NCBI RefSeq assembly: GCF_030435705.1 | Contig: NZ_CP129381.1 | Location: forward strand, 992,001-1,056,000 | Source: Rhizobium sp. SSA_523 | GTDB lineage: Bacteria; Pseudomonadota; Alphaproteobacteria; Rhizobiales; Rhizobiaceae | Direction: 5' to 3' | DNA length: 64,000 nucleotides | Shown here: piece after piece, positions 52,365 to 62,476 of the stretch | How positions within the stretch are numbered: the first letter of the stretch is position 1 | Layout of the letters: each line of letters opens with the position of its first letter | Program-made: the position numbers and the translations under genes | Notes under the pieces: generated by a model | Databases searched by the model: none | What the model was told of the DNA's origin: nothing | Seen by the model: only the letters and a program-made list of their open reading frames with translations

Positions 52365-53375
52365 TCAAACCTCCAATATGGCCTTGATCACGCCTGCCTC
52401 CGGCCGCGCCCACGCATCGAAGAGCGCAACGCCATCATCCAGACGACCAACATGGGTATTCAAGGCGCGTGTGGGAACCCTTCCGGCCTGCATCTGCCGC
52501 ACCACTTCGGCAAAATCCTCCGGCTGCGCATTGCGGCTCGCCATCAGCGTCGCTTCCCGCTTATGGAACTCCGGATCGGAGAAGGTGATATCCTGGCGCA
52601 CGACGGACAGCAGAACGTAACGGGCACCATGGGCGAGGAACTGGAAGCCCCGCTGCATGGGGATGGCATTGCCGGTGGCATCGATCACGACGTCGAATCC
52701 GTCACCCTGCGTCATCTCCTGAACCGCCGCTTCGGCGCCTGCATCGGCAAAGATGCGGGCATCGGCGCCAAGACGATCGACCGCAAAGGCCAGCCGGTCC
52801 TCGCGCGTATCCATGACGGTGACCTGCGATCCCCGCGCTTTCGCAAAGATGATTGCCGACATGCCGATAGGCCCGGCACCGGTGACGAGAACCCGATCGC
52901 GCGGCCCGAGATCGCCGCGCCTGACGCCATGCGCGCCGATCGCCAGAAATTCGATCATGGCCGCATCGGCAAGGGCGATCCCACCCGTCGGGATGACGTT
53001 CTGCTCGGGAACGGAGAGATATTCCGCCATGCCGCCGTCGCAGTGGACGCCGAGGACCTGAATGTTCTGGCAGGCATTGGTCAGGCCCTTGCGACAGGCG
53101 TGACAGGTGCCGCAGGAGAGATAGGGAACGATGTAGACGCCGTCGCCCCGCTTCAGCGCACTGCCGGCTGGGGCTTCTTCCACGGTGCCGGAAAGCTCGT
53201 GGCCCATGACCCTTGGATAGGCCAGAAACGGATGCTTGCCGGCATAGATGTGGAAATCGGTGCCGCAGATGCCGACATGGCGGATCCGCACCAGAACATC
53301 GCCTTCCCCGCGTTGCGGGATCGGCCGGTCCACGACGGAAAGACGGCCTGGCTCGTCGCAGATGAGAGCTTTCAT
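52365..53375 (-). CDS. Zinc-dependent alcohol dehydrogenase (L-galactonate/sugar-acid dehydrogenase-like)
   Basis: A 336-residue medium-chain dehydrogenase. The catalytic zinc ligands are Cys in GICGTDFH and His-Glu in MGHELSG. The structural zinc cysteines are in CGTCHACRKGLTNAC, and the Rossmann motif is VTGAGPIGMSA with the NAD-type Asp in VMDTRED. It resembles sorbitol/L-galactonate 5-dehydrogenases. The start is ATG 53373-53375; the longer frame is rejected. It lies between the fuconate dehydratase and UxaA-like genes. It may oxidise an aldonate to a keto-acid for the UxaA-like enzyme, or act on L-lactaldehyde/1,2-propanediol. Confidence 0.9.
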   Translation of the reverse strand: MKALICDEPGRLSVVDRPIPQRGEGDVLVRIRHVGICGTDFHIYAGKHPFLAYPRVMGHELSGTVEEAPAGSALKRGDGVYIVPYLSCGTCHACRKGLTNACQNIQVLGVHCDGGMAEYLSVPEQNVIPTGGIALADAAMIEFLAIGAHGVRRGDLGPRDRVLVTGAGPIGMSAIIFAKARGSQVTVMDTREDRLAFAVDRLGADARIFADAGAEAAVQEMTQGDGFDVVIDATGNAIPMQRGFQFLAHGARYVLLSVVRQDITFSDPEFHKREATLMASRNAQPEDFAEVVRQMQAGRVPTRALNTHVGRLDDGVALFDAWARPEAGVIKAILEV

Positions 53376-53427
53376 CGGAAGGTCCTTTGCCTCTTGGCGC
53401 AGCTTGCACTGCTCGTCAGGTAAGCCG

Positions 53428-54717
53428 TCATGCCGCGGTCTCCTTGACGAAAGTATAGGCGGCAATCGATTCCGGCTTCATCTCGATGGAGAATCCCGGT
53501 TGGGTCGGCGGCATATAGGCCGCATTCTCGATCCTGCAGGGATCGAGGAAATGCTCGTGGAGATGATCGACATATTCGATTACCCGCCCATCCTTGGTGC
53601 CGGAAACCGCGATGTAATCGATCATCGACAAATGCTGGACATATTCGCAGAGCCCGACGCCGCCGGCATGCGGCCAGACCGGTTTATCGTATTTCGCCGC
53701 CAGAAGCAGCACCGCCAGCACCTCGTTCAAACCGCCCATGCGGCAGGAGTCGATCTGTACGATATCGATCGCGCCTTCGGTGATGAACTGCTTGAACATG
53801 ATGCGGTTCTGGCACATTTCGCCGGTGGCGACCTTGATCGGGGCAATCGCCTGGCGGATCTTGCGGTGGCCGGCCACATCGTCCGGACTGGTCGGCTCCT
53901 CGATGAAGAAGGGTTTGCAGAAGGCCAGCTTCTGCATCCAGTCGATCGCCTCGCCGACCTCCCAGACCTGATTGGCATCCACCATCAGATACCGGTCGGG
54001 GCCGATGACCTCGCGCGCAATGGTCAGGCGGCGTATATCATCGGTGAGGTCGCGGCCCACTTTCATCTTGATGTGGTTGAAGCCCTGATCGACCGCCTCC
54101 TGCGCCAGGCGGCGCAGTTTTTCATCTCCATAGCCGAGCCAACCTGCGGATGTGGTGTAGCAGGGATAGCCCTCGCGCTCCAGATCGGCCATGCGATCGG
54201 CCTTGCCGCTCTCCGCCTTCTTCAGAAGCGCCAGCGCCTCCTCGCGTGTCAGCGCATCGGTGAGATAGCGGTAATCGACGATGTCGGCGATTTCCTCCGG
54301 CGTCATCGTCGCCACGTATTTCCAAACGGGAAGGCCCGCTTCCTTCGCCATGGCGTCCCAGAGGGCATTGACGACGGCACCGGTCGCCAGATGCATGGCG
54401 CCCTTATCCGGGCCGATCCAGCGCAACTGGCTGTCGCCCGTCAGCTTGCGCCAGAATTTGCCTGGCGCCGCCTTCACCTCGGCAAGATCGACACCGACCA
54501 CCAGATGCCGCATGGCTTCGATCGCCATGCAGCAGATATCGTTGCCGCGGCCGATCGTGAAGGTCAGGCCGTGGCCGGCAAGATCGGCACGATCCGTTTC
54601 CAGGATCACATAGGCGGCCGAATAGTCCGGATCCGGATTCATCGCATCCGAGCCGTCCAGGCTGGCCGATGTCGGGAAGCGCAAATCGAAAACGCGAAGA
54701 TTGGTAATGCGGGTCAT
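53428..54717 (-). CDS. L-fuconate dehydratase (enolase superfamily)
   Basis: A 429-residue mandelate-racemase-like enolase-superfamily enzyme that dehydrates L-fuconate to 2-keto-3-deoxy-L-fuconate. The catalytic set matches the Xanthomonas enzyme almost position for position: K217-M-K219, D248, E274, E300 and H350 (in VWPHAGG). The N-terminal capping domain carries SASLDGSDAMNPDPDYS, typical of fuconate dehydratase. It is the key gene that names the pathway. It is followed by the zinc dehydrogenase after 52 bases. Confidence 0.95.
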   Translation of the reverse strand: MTRITNLRVFDLRFPTSASLDGSDAMNPDPDYSAAYVILETDRADLAGHGLTFTIGRGNDICCMAIEAMRHLVVGVDLAEVKAAPGKFWRKLTGDSQLRWIGPDKGAMHLATGAVVNALWDAMAKEAGLPVWKYVATMTPEEIADIVDYRYLTDALTREEALALLKKAESGKADRMADLEREGYPCYTTSAGWLGYGDEKLRRLAQEAVDQGFNHIKMKVGRDLTDDIRRLTIAREVIGPDRYLMVDANQVWEVGEAIDWMQKLAFCKPFFIEEPTSPDDVAGHRKIRQAIAPIKVATGEMCQNRIMFKQFITEGAIDIVQIDSCRMGGLNEVLAVLLLAAKYDKPVWPHAGGVGLCEYVQHLSMIDYIAVSGTKDGRVIEYVDHLHEHFLDPCRIENAAYMPPTQPGFSIEMKPESIAAYTFVKETAA

Positions 54718-54731
54718 GTCAACCTCTCATA

Positions 54732-54764
54732 CCTGACCAGGGCCTGCCCAGGGCCTGACCGGGG
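54732..54764. repeat. 11-base tandem repeats upstream of fuconate dehydratase
   Basis: Three 11-base units, CCTGACCAGGG, CCTGCCCAGGG and CCTGACCGGGG, followed by looser copies to about 54810. They fill the 162-base gap between the hydrolase and dehydratase genes. They can form several alternative GC hairpins. Confidence 0.7.
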
Positions 54765-54879
54765 CCAGACCAGAGCCGGCCCGGTGCCTGCCCAGGGGGC
54801 CCTGCCCGGTGTCTCGCCAGAAGGCCTCCGGCACCGGGCCGGCGCGACGGCATGCGCACATTGGTGTGAAGAACCGCCA

Positions 54880-55725
54880 TCAGGCATCCGCCCGGAAGGT
54901 CTGTTTCTGGGTGCCGAGACCGTCGATGCCGAGCTCCACCACATCACCGGGTTTCAGATAGCGCGGCGGCTTCATGCCCATGCCGACGCCGGGCGGCGTG
55001 CCGGTGGAGATCACGTCGCCGGGCTGCAGCGACATGAATTGCGACAGGTAGGAGACGAGGAAGGCCACGCCATAGACCATGGTGCCGGTGGTGCCGTTCT
55101 GCATGGTCTCGCCATTGACCTTCAGCCACATCGACAGGTTCTGCGGATCGGCCACCTCGTCCTTGGTGACCAGCCAGGGGCCGATCGGCCCGAATGTGTC
55201 GCAGGATTTGCCCTTGGTCCACTGGCCGGCGCGTTCCGCCTGGAAAGCGCGCTCCGACACGTCATGGCTGACGCAATAGCCCGCGACATAATCGAGCGCC
55301 TCGTCCTGCGAGACATATTTCGCCGTCTTGCCGATGACGATGCCGAGTTCGACCTCCCAATCGGTCTTTTCCGAGCCGCGCGGGATCAGCACATCGTCAT
55401 TGGGGCCGCAAATGGCGGACGTCGCCTTCATGAAGATGACCGGCTCGGGCGGAACGGCCATGCCGGATTCGGCGGCATGATCGGAATAGTTGAGCCCGAT
55501 GCAGATGAATTTGCCGGTGCCGGCCACGCAAGGACCGAGACGCCCACCGGCCGGAACCTCCGGAAGGCTCGACGGATCGATCGCCGCCAGTCGTGCAAGC
55601 TCTGCCGGATCAAGAGCGGCGCCGCCGATGTCCGTCACCTGGCCGGAGAGATCGCGGATCGTGCCATTGGCATCGACAAGGCCGGGGCGTTCCGCGCCGG
55701 GCTCTCCATAACGAAGTAGTTTCAC
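54880..55725 (-). CDS. Fumarylacetoacetate-hydrolase-family enzyme (2,4-diketo-3-deoxy-L-fuconate hydrolase)
   Basis: A 281-residue FAH-superfamily protein. A short N-terminal domain precedes the catalytic part with ICIGLNYSDHAAESG, VIFMKATSAICGPND, the metal-binding Glu pair in DWEVELGIVIGK and Asp in VSHDVSER, and STGTPPGVGMGM. In the non-phosphorylative L-fucose pathway this family splits the diketo acid into pyruvate and L-lactate. The position between the SDR and fuconate dehydratase genes fits that role. The length is normal. Confidence 0.92.
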   Translation of the reverse strand: MKLLRYGEPGAERPGLVDANGTIRDLSGQVTDIGGAALDPAELARLAAIDPSSLPEVPAGGRLGPCVAGTGKFICIGLNYSDHAAESGMAVPPEPVIFMKATSAICGPNDDVLIPRGSEKTDWEVELGIVIGKTAKYVSQDEALDYVAGYCVSHDVSERAFQAERAGQWTKGKSCDTFGPIGPWLVTKDEVADPQNLSMWLKVNGETMQNGTTGTMVYGVAFLVSYLSQFMSLQPGDVISTGTPPGVGMGMKPPRYLKPGDVVELGIDGLGTQKQTFRADA

Positions 55726-55761
55726 GAGATTATCCTTTCACTGTGTTCCGGACGGTCGATC

Positions 55762-56835
<1,074 letters not shown>

Positions 56836-56847
56836 CGTCAATCTCCT

Positions 56848-57660
56848 TCAAAGCCGATAGAAGCGCCGGGCATTGCCGCCGAACACCTGCGCATGCGCGC
56901 CTGCCGGAACCATGTCCCGCGCCTGGGCGAACCAGGTCCGGTAATCCGCAGCCAGGGTCAGCACCGGCCAGTCGCTGCCCCAGATCACGCGGTCCGGTCC
57001 GAAAAGCTCGAGGATCGTCTCGCCATACGGACGCACCGCCTCGGGCCGCTGATCGCCTGCTTCCGTCAGGAGGCCGGACAGCTTGCACGACACGGTGTCG
57101 AACTGCGCGAGCCGCTCCATCGCCCGCCGCCAATCGCCATAGAGACCTTTGGCGATCACTGGCTTCGCGCCGTGGTCGATGACGATCCTGAGGTCGCGAT
57201 GGCGCTCGACAAAGCGCATGAGCGGCTGGAGATGGCGCGGCAGGACCAGCGCGTCGAAGGCGAGGCCGGCCTCGATCATGGCCTTGATGGCCGGATCGAG
57301 CGCCGGATCATCGATCCAGCCGTCGTCGTCTATGTCCTGCAGCATGGGGCGCAGGCCCTTGAGCTTGGGATGCGCGGCCATGTCTGCAATCGTTGCGGCG
57401 GCATTCGACGCCTTCAAGTCAACCCAGCCGACAACCCCCAGCACGAAGGCATGCCGTTCCGCCAGATCGAGCAGGAAGCGGGTATCCTCGAGGCTCGGCA
57501 AAGACTGGACGACGATGGTTGCATCGACGCCTGCGGCTTTCAGCTGCGGCTCGAGATCCGCCGGCAAAAAATCCCGGTGGATCGCCGCAAGCTCCGGCGG
57601 CGGCCACTGTCCCTGCCGGTTTGCCATGAGCCAGAAATGCTGATGCGCGTCGATGATCAT
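56848..57660 (-). CDS. Amidohydrolase-superfamily lactonase (L-fuconolactonase-like)
   Basis: A 270-residue TIM-barrel hydrolase of the amidohydrolase_2 group. It begins IIDAHQHFWL with the HxH pair, has VQSLPSLEDT, a central IDHGAKP with metal-site residues, and the conserved Asp in WGSDWPV. Such enzymes open L-fucono-1,5-lactone to L-fuconate. It lies between the aldose dehydrogenase gene (2 bases upstream) and the mutarotase gene, as expected for the pathway. Confidence 0.92.
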   Translation of the reverse strand: MIIDAHQHFWLMANRQGQWPPPELAAIHRDFLPADLEPQLKAAGVDATIVVQSLPSLEDTRFLLDLAERHAFVLGVVGWVDLKASNAAATIADMAAHPKLKGLRPMLQDIDDDGWIDDPALDPAIKAMIEAGLAFDALVLPRHLQPLMRFVERHRDLRIVIDHGAKPVIAKGLYGDWRRAMERLAQFDTVSCKLSGLLTEAGDQRPEAVRPYGETILELFGPDRVIWGSDWPVLTLAADYRTWFAQARDMVPAGAHAQVFGGNARRFYRL

Positions 57661-57662
57661 CG

Positions 57663-58667
57663 TCAGCCTCCGATCGGTGCGCCATCGGCAATGACGCCCC
57701 TGGCCTTCAGCGCGGTCCAGACCGAATGCGGAATATCCTCTTCCATCCAGGCAATGTTCGCCTTGATCTGCTCCGCATTGCGGGCGCCGGAAACGACGGT
57801 CACCACGGCCGGGTGAAAGAGCGGGAAATTCAGCGCCACCGCCTGCATGGACACGCCCTCGGCGGCGCAGGCCGCTTCCACTTCGGCCACCTGCGCCAGG
57901 AGAGCGGCGGGCGCGTCCGCATAGTTAAACTTGCGATTGCCGGCAAGAAGCCCGGAATTGAATGCACCGGCCACGACGATGCCGACACCCTCTCTTGCCG
58001 CGCGGTCCAGAAGCTTCAGGCTCTCCTGCTCGATCAGCGTGTAGCGCCCGGCCAGCATGGCTGCGTCGATATCGAATTCGTCCATCGCCTCCCAGACGGC
58101 CTGCCATTCGTTGACCCCAAGCCCGATGGCCTTGATGCGCCCGGCCGACCGCAATTCTCCCAGTGCCTTGAAGCCGCCGCCTTTGGTCAACTGATGCCAG
58201 TAATGCGCGTGCCGGTCGCCATGGGTCACGCGGCCGATGTCGTGAACGAAGAGAATATCCGGCTGCAAGACGCCAAGGCGGTGTTGGCTTTCCTCGAACG
58301 ACCTCAGGATGGCGTCATAGCTGTAGTCATAGACCGGGCGGAATGGCAGGGGCCGCACGAAGCCGTCCGACTCCGGCCCCACCGTCCCATCCGCCACCAT
58401 GAGGCGGCCGACCTTGGTGGACAGCACATAATCGGCGCCCTCCTGTTCGGTCAGCATGGTTCCGAGGCGTCGCTCCGACCGCGTATAGCCGTAAAAAGGT
58501 GCCGTATCGAAATAGCGGATTCCCGCCGCCCAGGCGGCTTGGAATGCGCCGAGCGATTCCTGGTAACTCGTCCAGCGATAGAGACTGCCCATCTGCGCGC
58601 AGCCGAGACCCATCGCTGTGAAGGAAACATCGCGATGGCGCAGACTGCGCCTGTCGTTCACCTGCAT
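57663..58667 (-). CDS. Aldo/keto reductase, L-fucose (D-threo-aldose) 1-dehydrogenase-like
   Basis: A 334-residue AKR that should oxidise L-fucose (and L-galactose or D-arabinose) to the lactone. The catalytic tetrad is visible: Asp and Tyr in YFDTAPFYGY, Lys in STKVGR and His in LFVHDIGR. The opening LGLGCAQMGSLYR is that of the L-fucose dehydrogenase group. I chose ATG 58665-58667 (MQVNDRRS), where family similarity begins, although no good ribosome-binding site is visible. An ATG at 58725-58727 just after the binding-protein stop would add 20 residues. Confidence 0.88.
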   Translation of the reverse strand: MQVNDRRSLRHRDVSFTAMGLGCAQMGSLYRWTSYQESLGAFQAAWAAGIRYFDTAPFYGYTRSERRLGTMLTEQEGADYVLSTKVGRLMVADGTVGPESDGFVRPLPFRPVYDYSYDAILRSFEESQHRLGVLQPDILFVHDIGRVTHGDRHAHYWHQLTKGGGFKALGELRSAGRIKAIGLGVNEWQAVWEAMDEFDIDAAMLAGRYTLIEQESLKLLDRAAREGVGIVVAGAFNSGLLAGNRKFNYADAPAALLAQVAEVEAACAAEGVSMQAVALNFPLFHPAVVTVVSGARNAEQIKANIAWMEEDIPHSVWTALKARGVIADGAPIGG

Positions 58668-58732
58668 TGTCGTGCCCGTCATCTGATCCGTGGAGGCAGG
58701 CACGCGGACAAAGGCCCGCGTGCCCATATGTT

Positions 58733-59674
58733 TTAGTAGAGAACGTTCTTGGCTTCCGGCTTGTCGATGTTCTGCTTGGTGACAACCACGACGCCGGTGT
58801 CGATGAACTTCTCGACCTTCTCCTTGTTCAAAAGCTTCAACAGCGTGTCGACGCCCTTTTCGCCCATCTGATAGGAGCCCTGGACGACCGTTGCTTCCAG
58901 CGTGCCATCCTCGACGAATTCCTGCAGGTCCTGATTGCCGTCAAAGCCGATGGCCGTGATCTTGCCGGCCTTGCCGGCCTGCTTGATGGCGCGACCCATG
59001 CCGATGGCTGTCGGCTCATTGGCACCGAAAATGCCCTTCAGATCCGCATTGGCGGCAAGCACGTCCGTCGTCTGGTTCAGGGCGGTGGCCATTTGCGACT
59101 GCGAATAGAAGGGGCCGACGATCTCGAGCTTCGAATTGGCCTTGATGTAATCTGTAAAGCCACCCACGCGACCGATCTCGGAACCTGCACCCGCGACATA
59201 GGACATCACGGCGATCTTGCCCTGCGTGCCGACCTTCTCGATGAGCGCCTTGGCGGCCAGTTCACCGGCGGCCTTGTTATCGGTCGCGAGGAAGGCCTGG
59301 TAGTATTTCTCGGCATCCTTGGAGAGCATGGAGTCGATGATCACGACCGGGATACGCGCCTCCCAGGCCTTCTTGACGGCAGGAACCAGCGCGTCCGGAT
59401 CGGACGGCGCCAGAAGAATGGCGTCGACCTTCCGGTTGACGGCGTTCTCCACCATGTTGACCTGGTCGGCGATGGCCGATTCCGCAGCCGGACCCTGGAA
59501 GGTCATCGTATGCGCCTTCTGCTTGCCGATCGCCGCATCCGCGCCCTTCTGCACATTCTGCCAGAAGGTCGAGTTGACGGTCTTGACGATGACGGCGATT
59601 TCGCCTGCGGATGCCGAGGCGGCGCCCGAAAGCACGAAGACGGAGGCCGCAAGGGCCAAAGCAAGTTTACGCAT
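58733..59674 (-). CDS. Periplasmic sugar-binding protein, ribose (CUT2) type, probable L-fucose importer
   Basis: A 313-residue family 2 binding protein with signal peptide MRKLALALAASVFVLSGAAS and likely cleavage near ASAGE. The mature protein has IAVIVKTVNSTFWQNVQKGA, ILLAPSDPDALVP, IDSML and GFDGNQDL ligand regions. AGGAGGAG before ATG 59672-59674 supports the start. It is encoded after its permease and before the catabolic genes, so L-fucose or a related 6-deoxyhexose is the probable ligand. Confidence 0.92.
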   Translation of the reverse strand: MRKLALALAASVFVLSGAASASAGEIAVIVKTVNSTFWQNVQKGADAAIGKQKAHTMTFQGPAAESAIADQVNMVENAVNRKVDAILLAPSDPDALVPAVKKAWEARIPVVIIDSMLSKDAEKYYQAFLATDNKAAGELAAKALIEKVGTQGKIAVMSYVAGAGSEIGRVGGFTDYIKANSKLEIVGPFYSQSQMATALNQTTDVLAANADLKGIFGANEPTAIGMGRAIKQAGKAGKITAIGFDGNQDLQEFVEDGTLEATVVQGSYQMGEKGVDTLLKLLNKEKVEKFIDTGVVVVTKQNIDKPEAKNVLY

Positions 59675-59761
59675 AGTTTCTCCTCCTGAGTTTGCCGGTC
59701 CCTGCCGGGGGCCGATGCGGGGGAAGGCTCCTCCCCTTCCCGTGTTCAATGACCGGCCGGC

Positions 59762-60799
59762 TCATTTCCGGTTGCGGATCTGATCGATCCAGACGGTGCC
59801 GAGGATGACGAGGCCGATGATGATCTGCTGTGTGAAGGCGGAGACGCCGTTCATGTTGAGCCCGTTGCGCAGGATGCCGATGACGAAGGCGCCGATGAAA
59901 GTGCCGGAGATCGTCCCGACGCCGCCGATCAGGGACGTTCCGCCGATTACGGCCGATGCAATGGCATCCAGCTCATAGGCCACACCCTCGTTCGGCTGGG
60001 CCGTGACCAGCCGCGACATAAGAACGCAGCCCGTCAGGCCGGCCAGCGTCCCCGATACGATATAGGTGAACGCTGTGACGCGAGCGACATTGACGCCCGA
60101 GAGCCGCGCGGCATCGGCATTGGATCCGGTGGCGTAGATATGGCGACCCAGCACCGTGCGGTTCAGGACGAAGGCTGCGGCAAGCGCAATCACGATCATC
60201 AGCACGACGGGATAGGGAATTCCCGGAAAGCTCACCACGGGGAAGCCCTGCTCGTCGATCGTCTCGAAACGCAGCAGCGAGCCATTGCCGAGGACGCCGA
60301 AGGTCTCGCCCAGTCCCGACACGGCCCGGGCGCCGGTGATCTGCAGCGCGACGCCACGGGCGATCAGCATCATGCCGAGCGTGGCAATGAAGGGCGGAAG
60401 CCGCAGCCTGGTAATGACAAGGCCGTTGATCAGGCCGCAGGCGGAGCCGGTCAGTATCCCGAGGAGCATGCCGATCCAGACCGGCGCGCCGAGCTCCTTC
60501 ACCGCAAGTGCCGCCACGACACCCGAAAGCGCCAGGACCGAACCCACCGACAGGTCGATGCCGCCGGTAATGATGACATAGGTCGCGCCGATGCCGAGCA
60601 GCGCGATCGAGGTGACCTGCAGCGCGATCGTCATGCCGTTATTGACGGTCAGGAAGGCATTCGAGGTGACGGCAAAGACCGCCGCCAGGATCACAAGGCT
60701 GCCGAGGGCTGCGAATTTCTGGATGATATCCTTCTGCCGATCGCTCAAACCCTTACGTCTTTCAGCCTGCTGCGGCTTGCCGGTGGTCATGTCAGCCAT
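59762..60799 (-). CDS. Sugar ABC transporter permease, ribose (CUT2) type, L-fucose cluster
   Basis: A 345-residue permease with the CUT2 motifs GGIDLSVGSVLALSGVVAAL, GSNADAARLSGVNV and VIGGTSLIGGVGT. It overlaps the ATPase gene by eight bases. An ATG at 60788-60790 would remove three residues and the overlap. The N-terminus is a charged cytosolic stretch of about 30 residues. Confidence 0.92.
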   Translation of the reverse strand: MADMTTGKPQQAERRKGLSDRQKDIIQKFAALGSLVILAAVFAVTSNAFLTVNNGMTIALQVTSIALLGIGATYVIITGGIDLSVGSVLALSGVVAALAVKELGAPVWIGMLLGILTGSACGLINGLVITRLRLPPFIATLGMMLIARGVALQITGARAVSGLGETFGVLGNGSLLRFETIDEQGFPVVSFPGIPYPVVLMIVIALAAAFVLNRTVLGRHIYATGSNADAARLSGVNVARVTAFTYIVSGTLAGLTGCVLMSRLVTAQPNEGVAYELDAIASAVIGGTSLIGGVGTISGTFIGAFVIGILRNGLNMNGVSAFTQQIIIGLVILGTVWIDQIRNRK

Positions 60800-62351
60800 G
60801 GGTCATTCCTCGCTCGCGCTGCCGGCTTCGGCCGGAGGCATACAGCATGATGTCTTCCTGCGACGTCTCGCGCGTCGTCAGCGTTGCGGTGATACGGCCT
60901 TCGTGGAAGACCGCGACGCGATCCGACAGGCCGAGAATTTCCGGAAGCTCGGAGCTGATCAGGACGATGCCGATGCCCTTTGCCGCCAATTCGTCCATGA
61001 CCCGGTAGATGGCGAGCTTGGCGCCGACATCGATGCCGCGCGTCGGCTCATCGAAAAACATGATCTTCGGCTGCCGGAACAGCCATTTGCCAATGATGAT
61101 CTTCTGTTGATTGCCGCCCGAGAGCAGACGCACCGGCTGCTTGAGGCCCGGCGTGCGGATCGTCAGAAGATCGACATAGTGCTGGCTGGACTGCCGGTGC
61201 AATTCGCGATCGATGACGCCAAAGGGACTGGCAACCGCGCTCATATTCGCCAGCATCAGATTGGCATCCACCGGCATCTTGACCGCCAGCCCCTCGGCCT
61301 TGCGGTCTTCGGAGAGATAGGCAATGCCCGCATCTATGGCCGCTTGCGGATCGCGGGGCGACAGCGGACGGTTCTCCAGCGTGATCGTCCCGCTGTCGAA
61401 TGGATCGGCACCGAAGATCGCGCGTGCCACTTCCGTGCGTCCGGCTCCCATCAGGCCGGCGAAACCGAGGATCTCGCCGCGCCTGAGCTCGAAACTGATG
61501 TCGGAAAAGACACCGTGCCGGCTGAGGCCCGAAACGGAGAAGATGACATTGCGGCTGGGATGCCGCGTCGGTGCGGGAAATTTTTCATCCAGCGAACGGC
61601 CGACCATGCGCGCCACGATGTCGTCCACGCTGATCGCCGCGAAGTCGTCGGTGGAGATATAGCGGCCGTCACGCAGGATCGTTACCCGATCGACGATTTC
61701 GGCCATTTCGTCGAGGCGATGGGAAATGTAGATGATACCGGTGCCGTCTCGCTTGAGATCGCGGATGACACGAAAAAGGAGCTGCGCCTCCTGTTCGGTC
61801 AGCGAGGAGGTGGGCTCGTCCATGATCAGCACGGAGGCTTCAAGCGACAGAGCCTTGGCGATTTCCACCATTTGACGCTGGGCGACGGAGAGCGTGCGCA
61901 CCTGCGCATCCGGATCGATGTCGACGCCCAGGCGATGAAGACAGCGCCGGGAATCCTCCCGCAATTTGCGTCTGTCCACCATGAAGCCGCGGCGCGGCTC
62001 GCGGGCGAGATAGATGTTTTCGGCGACGGTGAGATGCGGAACGAGATTGAGTTCCTGATGGATGATTGCAATGCCCGCCGCTTCCGATTGCAGCGTCGAG
62101 GTGAAGTGGACCGTCTGCCCCTTGTAGATCATGTCGCCGGCATCGCGCTGGTAGACACCACTGATGATCTTCATGAGGGTCGATTTTCCGGCGCCGTTTT
62201 CGCCGCAGACAGCGTGGACTTCGCCCGCACGCAATTCGAGCCGCACGCCCTGCAGCGCCTTCACGCCGGGAAACTCCTTGGACACATCCTCGAGTTTCAA
62301 AAGCAGCGGCGCGGGTTCGCGCTCGCGCTGTGCAAGCGACACTCCTCCCAT
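60792..62351 (-). CDS. Sugar ABC transporter ATPase with two nucleotide-binding domains, L-fucose cluster
   Basis: A 519-residue fused ATPase. The first domain has Walker A GENGAGKS, the signature-like LSVAQRQM and VLIMDEPTSSL. The second has GLMGAGRT, signature LSGGNQQK and IMFFDEPTRGIDVGA. It is the first gene of the leftward L-fucose-type operon. GGAGGAG precedes ATG 62349-62351. The GntR regulator is divergent from it and the operator-like dyad lies between. Confidence 0.93.
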   Translation of the reverse strand: MGGVSLAQREREPAPLLLKLEDVSKEFPGVKALQGVRLELRAGEVHAVCGENGAGKSTLMKIISGVYQRDAGDMIYKGQTVHFTSTLQSEAAGIAIIHQELNLVPHLTVAENIYLAREPRRGFMVDRRKLREDSRRCLHRLGVDIDPDAQVRTLSVAQRQMVEIAKALSLEASVLIMDEPTSSLTEQEAQLLFRVIRDLKRDGTGIIYISHRLDEMAEIVDRVTILRDGRYISTDDFAAISVDDIVARMVGRSLDEKFPAPTRHPSRNVIFSVSGLSRHGVFSDISFELRRGEILGFAGLMGAGRTEVARAIFGADPFDSGTITLENRPLSPRDPQAAIDAGIAYLSEDRKAEGLAVKMPVDANLMLANMSAVASPFGVIDRELHRQSSQHYVDLLTIRTPGLKQPVRLLSGGNQQKIIIGKWLFRQPKIMFFDEPTRGIDVGAKLAIYRVMDELAAKGIGIVLISSELPEILGLSDRVAVFHEGRITATLTTRETSQEDIMLYASGRSRQRERGMTHG

Positions 62352-62420
62352 CGCGATCTCCTCCAGACTTGCGAAAGCCTCCCCGACTTCCTCGCCGCAA
62401 GACATAGGACAGGCCACAAT

Positions 62421-62437
62421 AATTGGTCAAGCCAATT
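62421..62437. promoter_or_regulatory. GntR/FadR-type operator in the divergent L-fucose promoter
   Basis: AATTGG-TCAAG-CCAATT is a perfect dyad with a five-base centre, typical of FadR-subfamily operators. A related TTGACC half-site lies at 62464-62469, just before the regulator start. Confidence 0.6.
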
Positions 62438-62476
62438 TTCGATTTTGCTTGAAACGCGCCTTATTGACCGATTAAT

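Noticed and set aside
53248..55719. 823-codon open frame on the plus strand
   Set aside because: It is antisense to the zinc dehydrogenase, fuconate dehydratase and hydrolase genes, has no recognisable motif, and long antisense frames are expected in GC-rich DNA.
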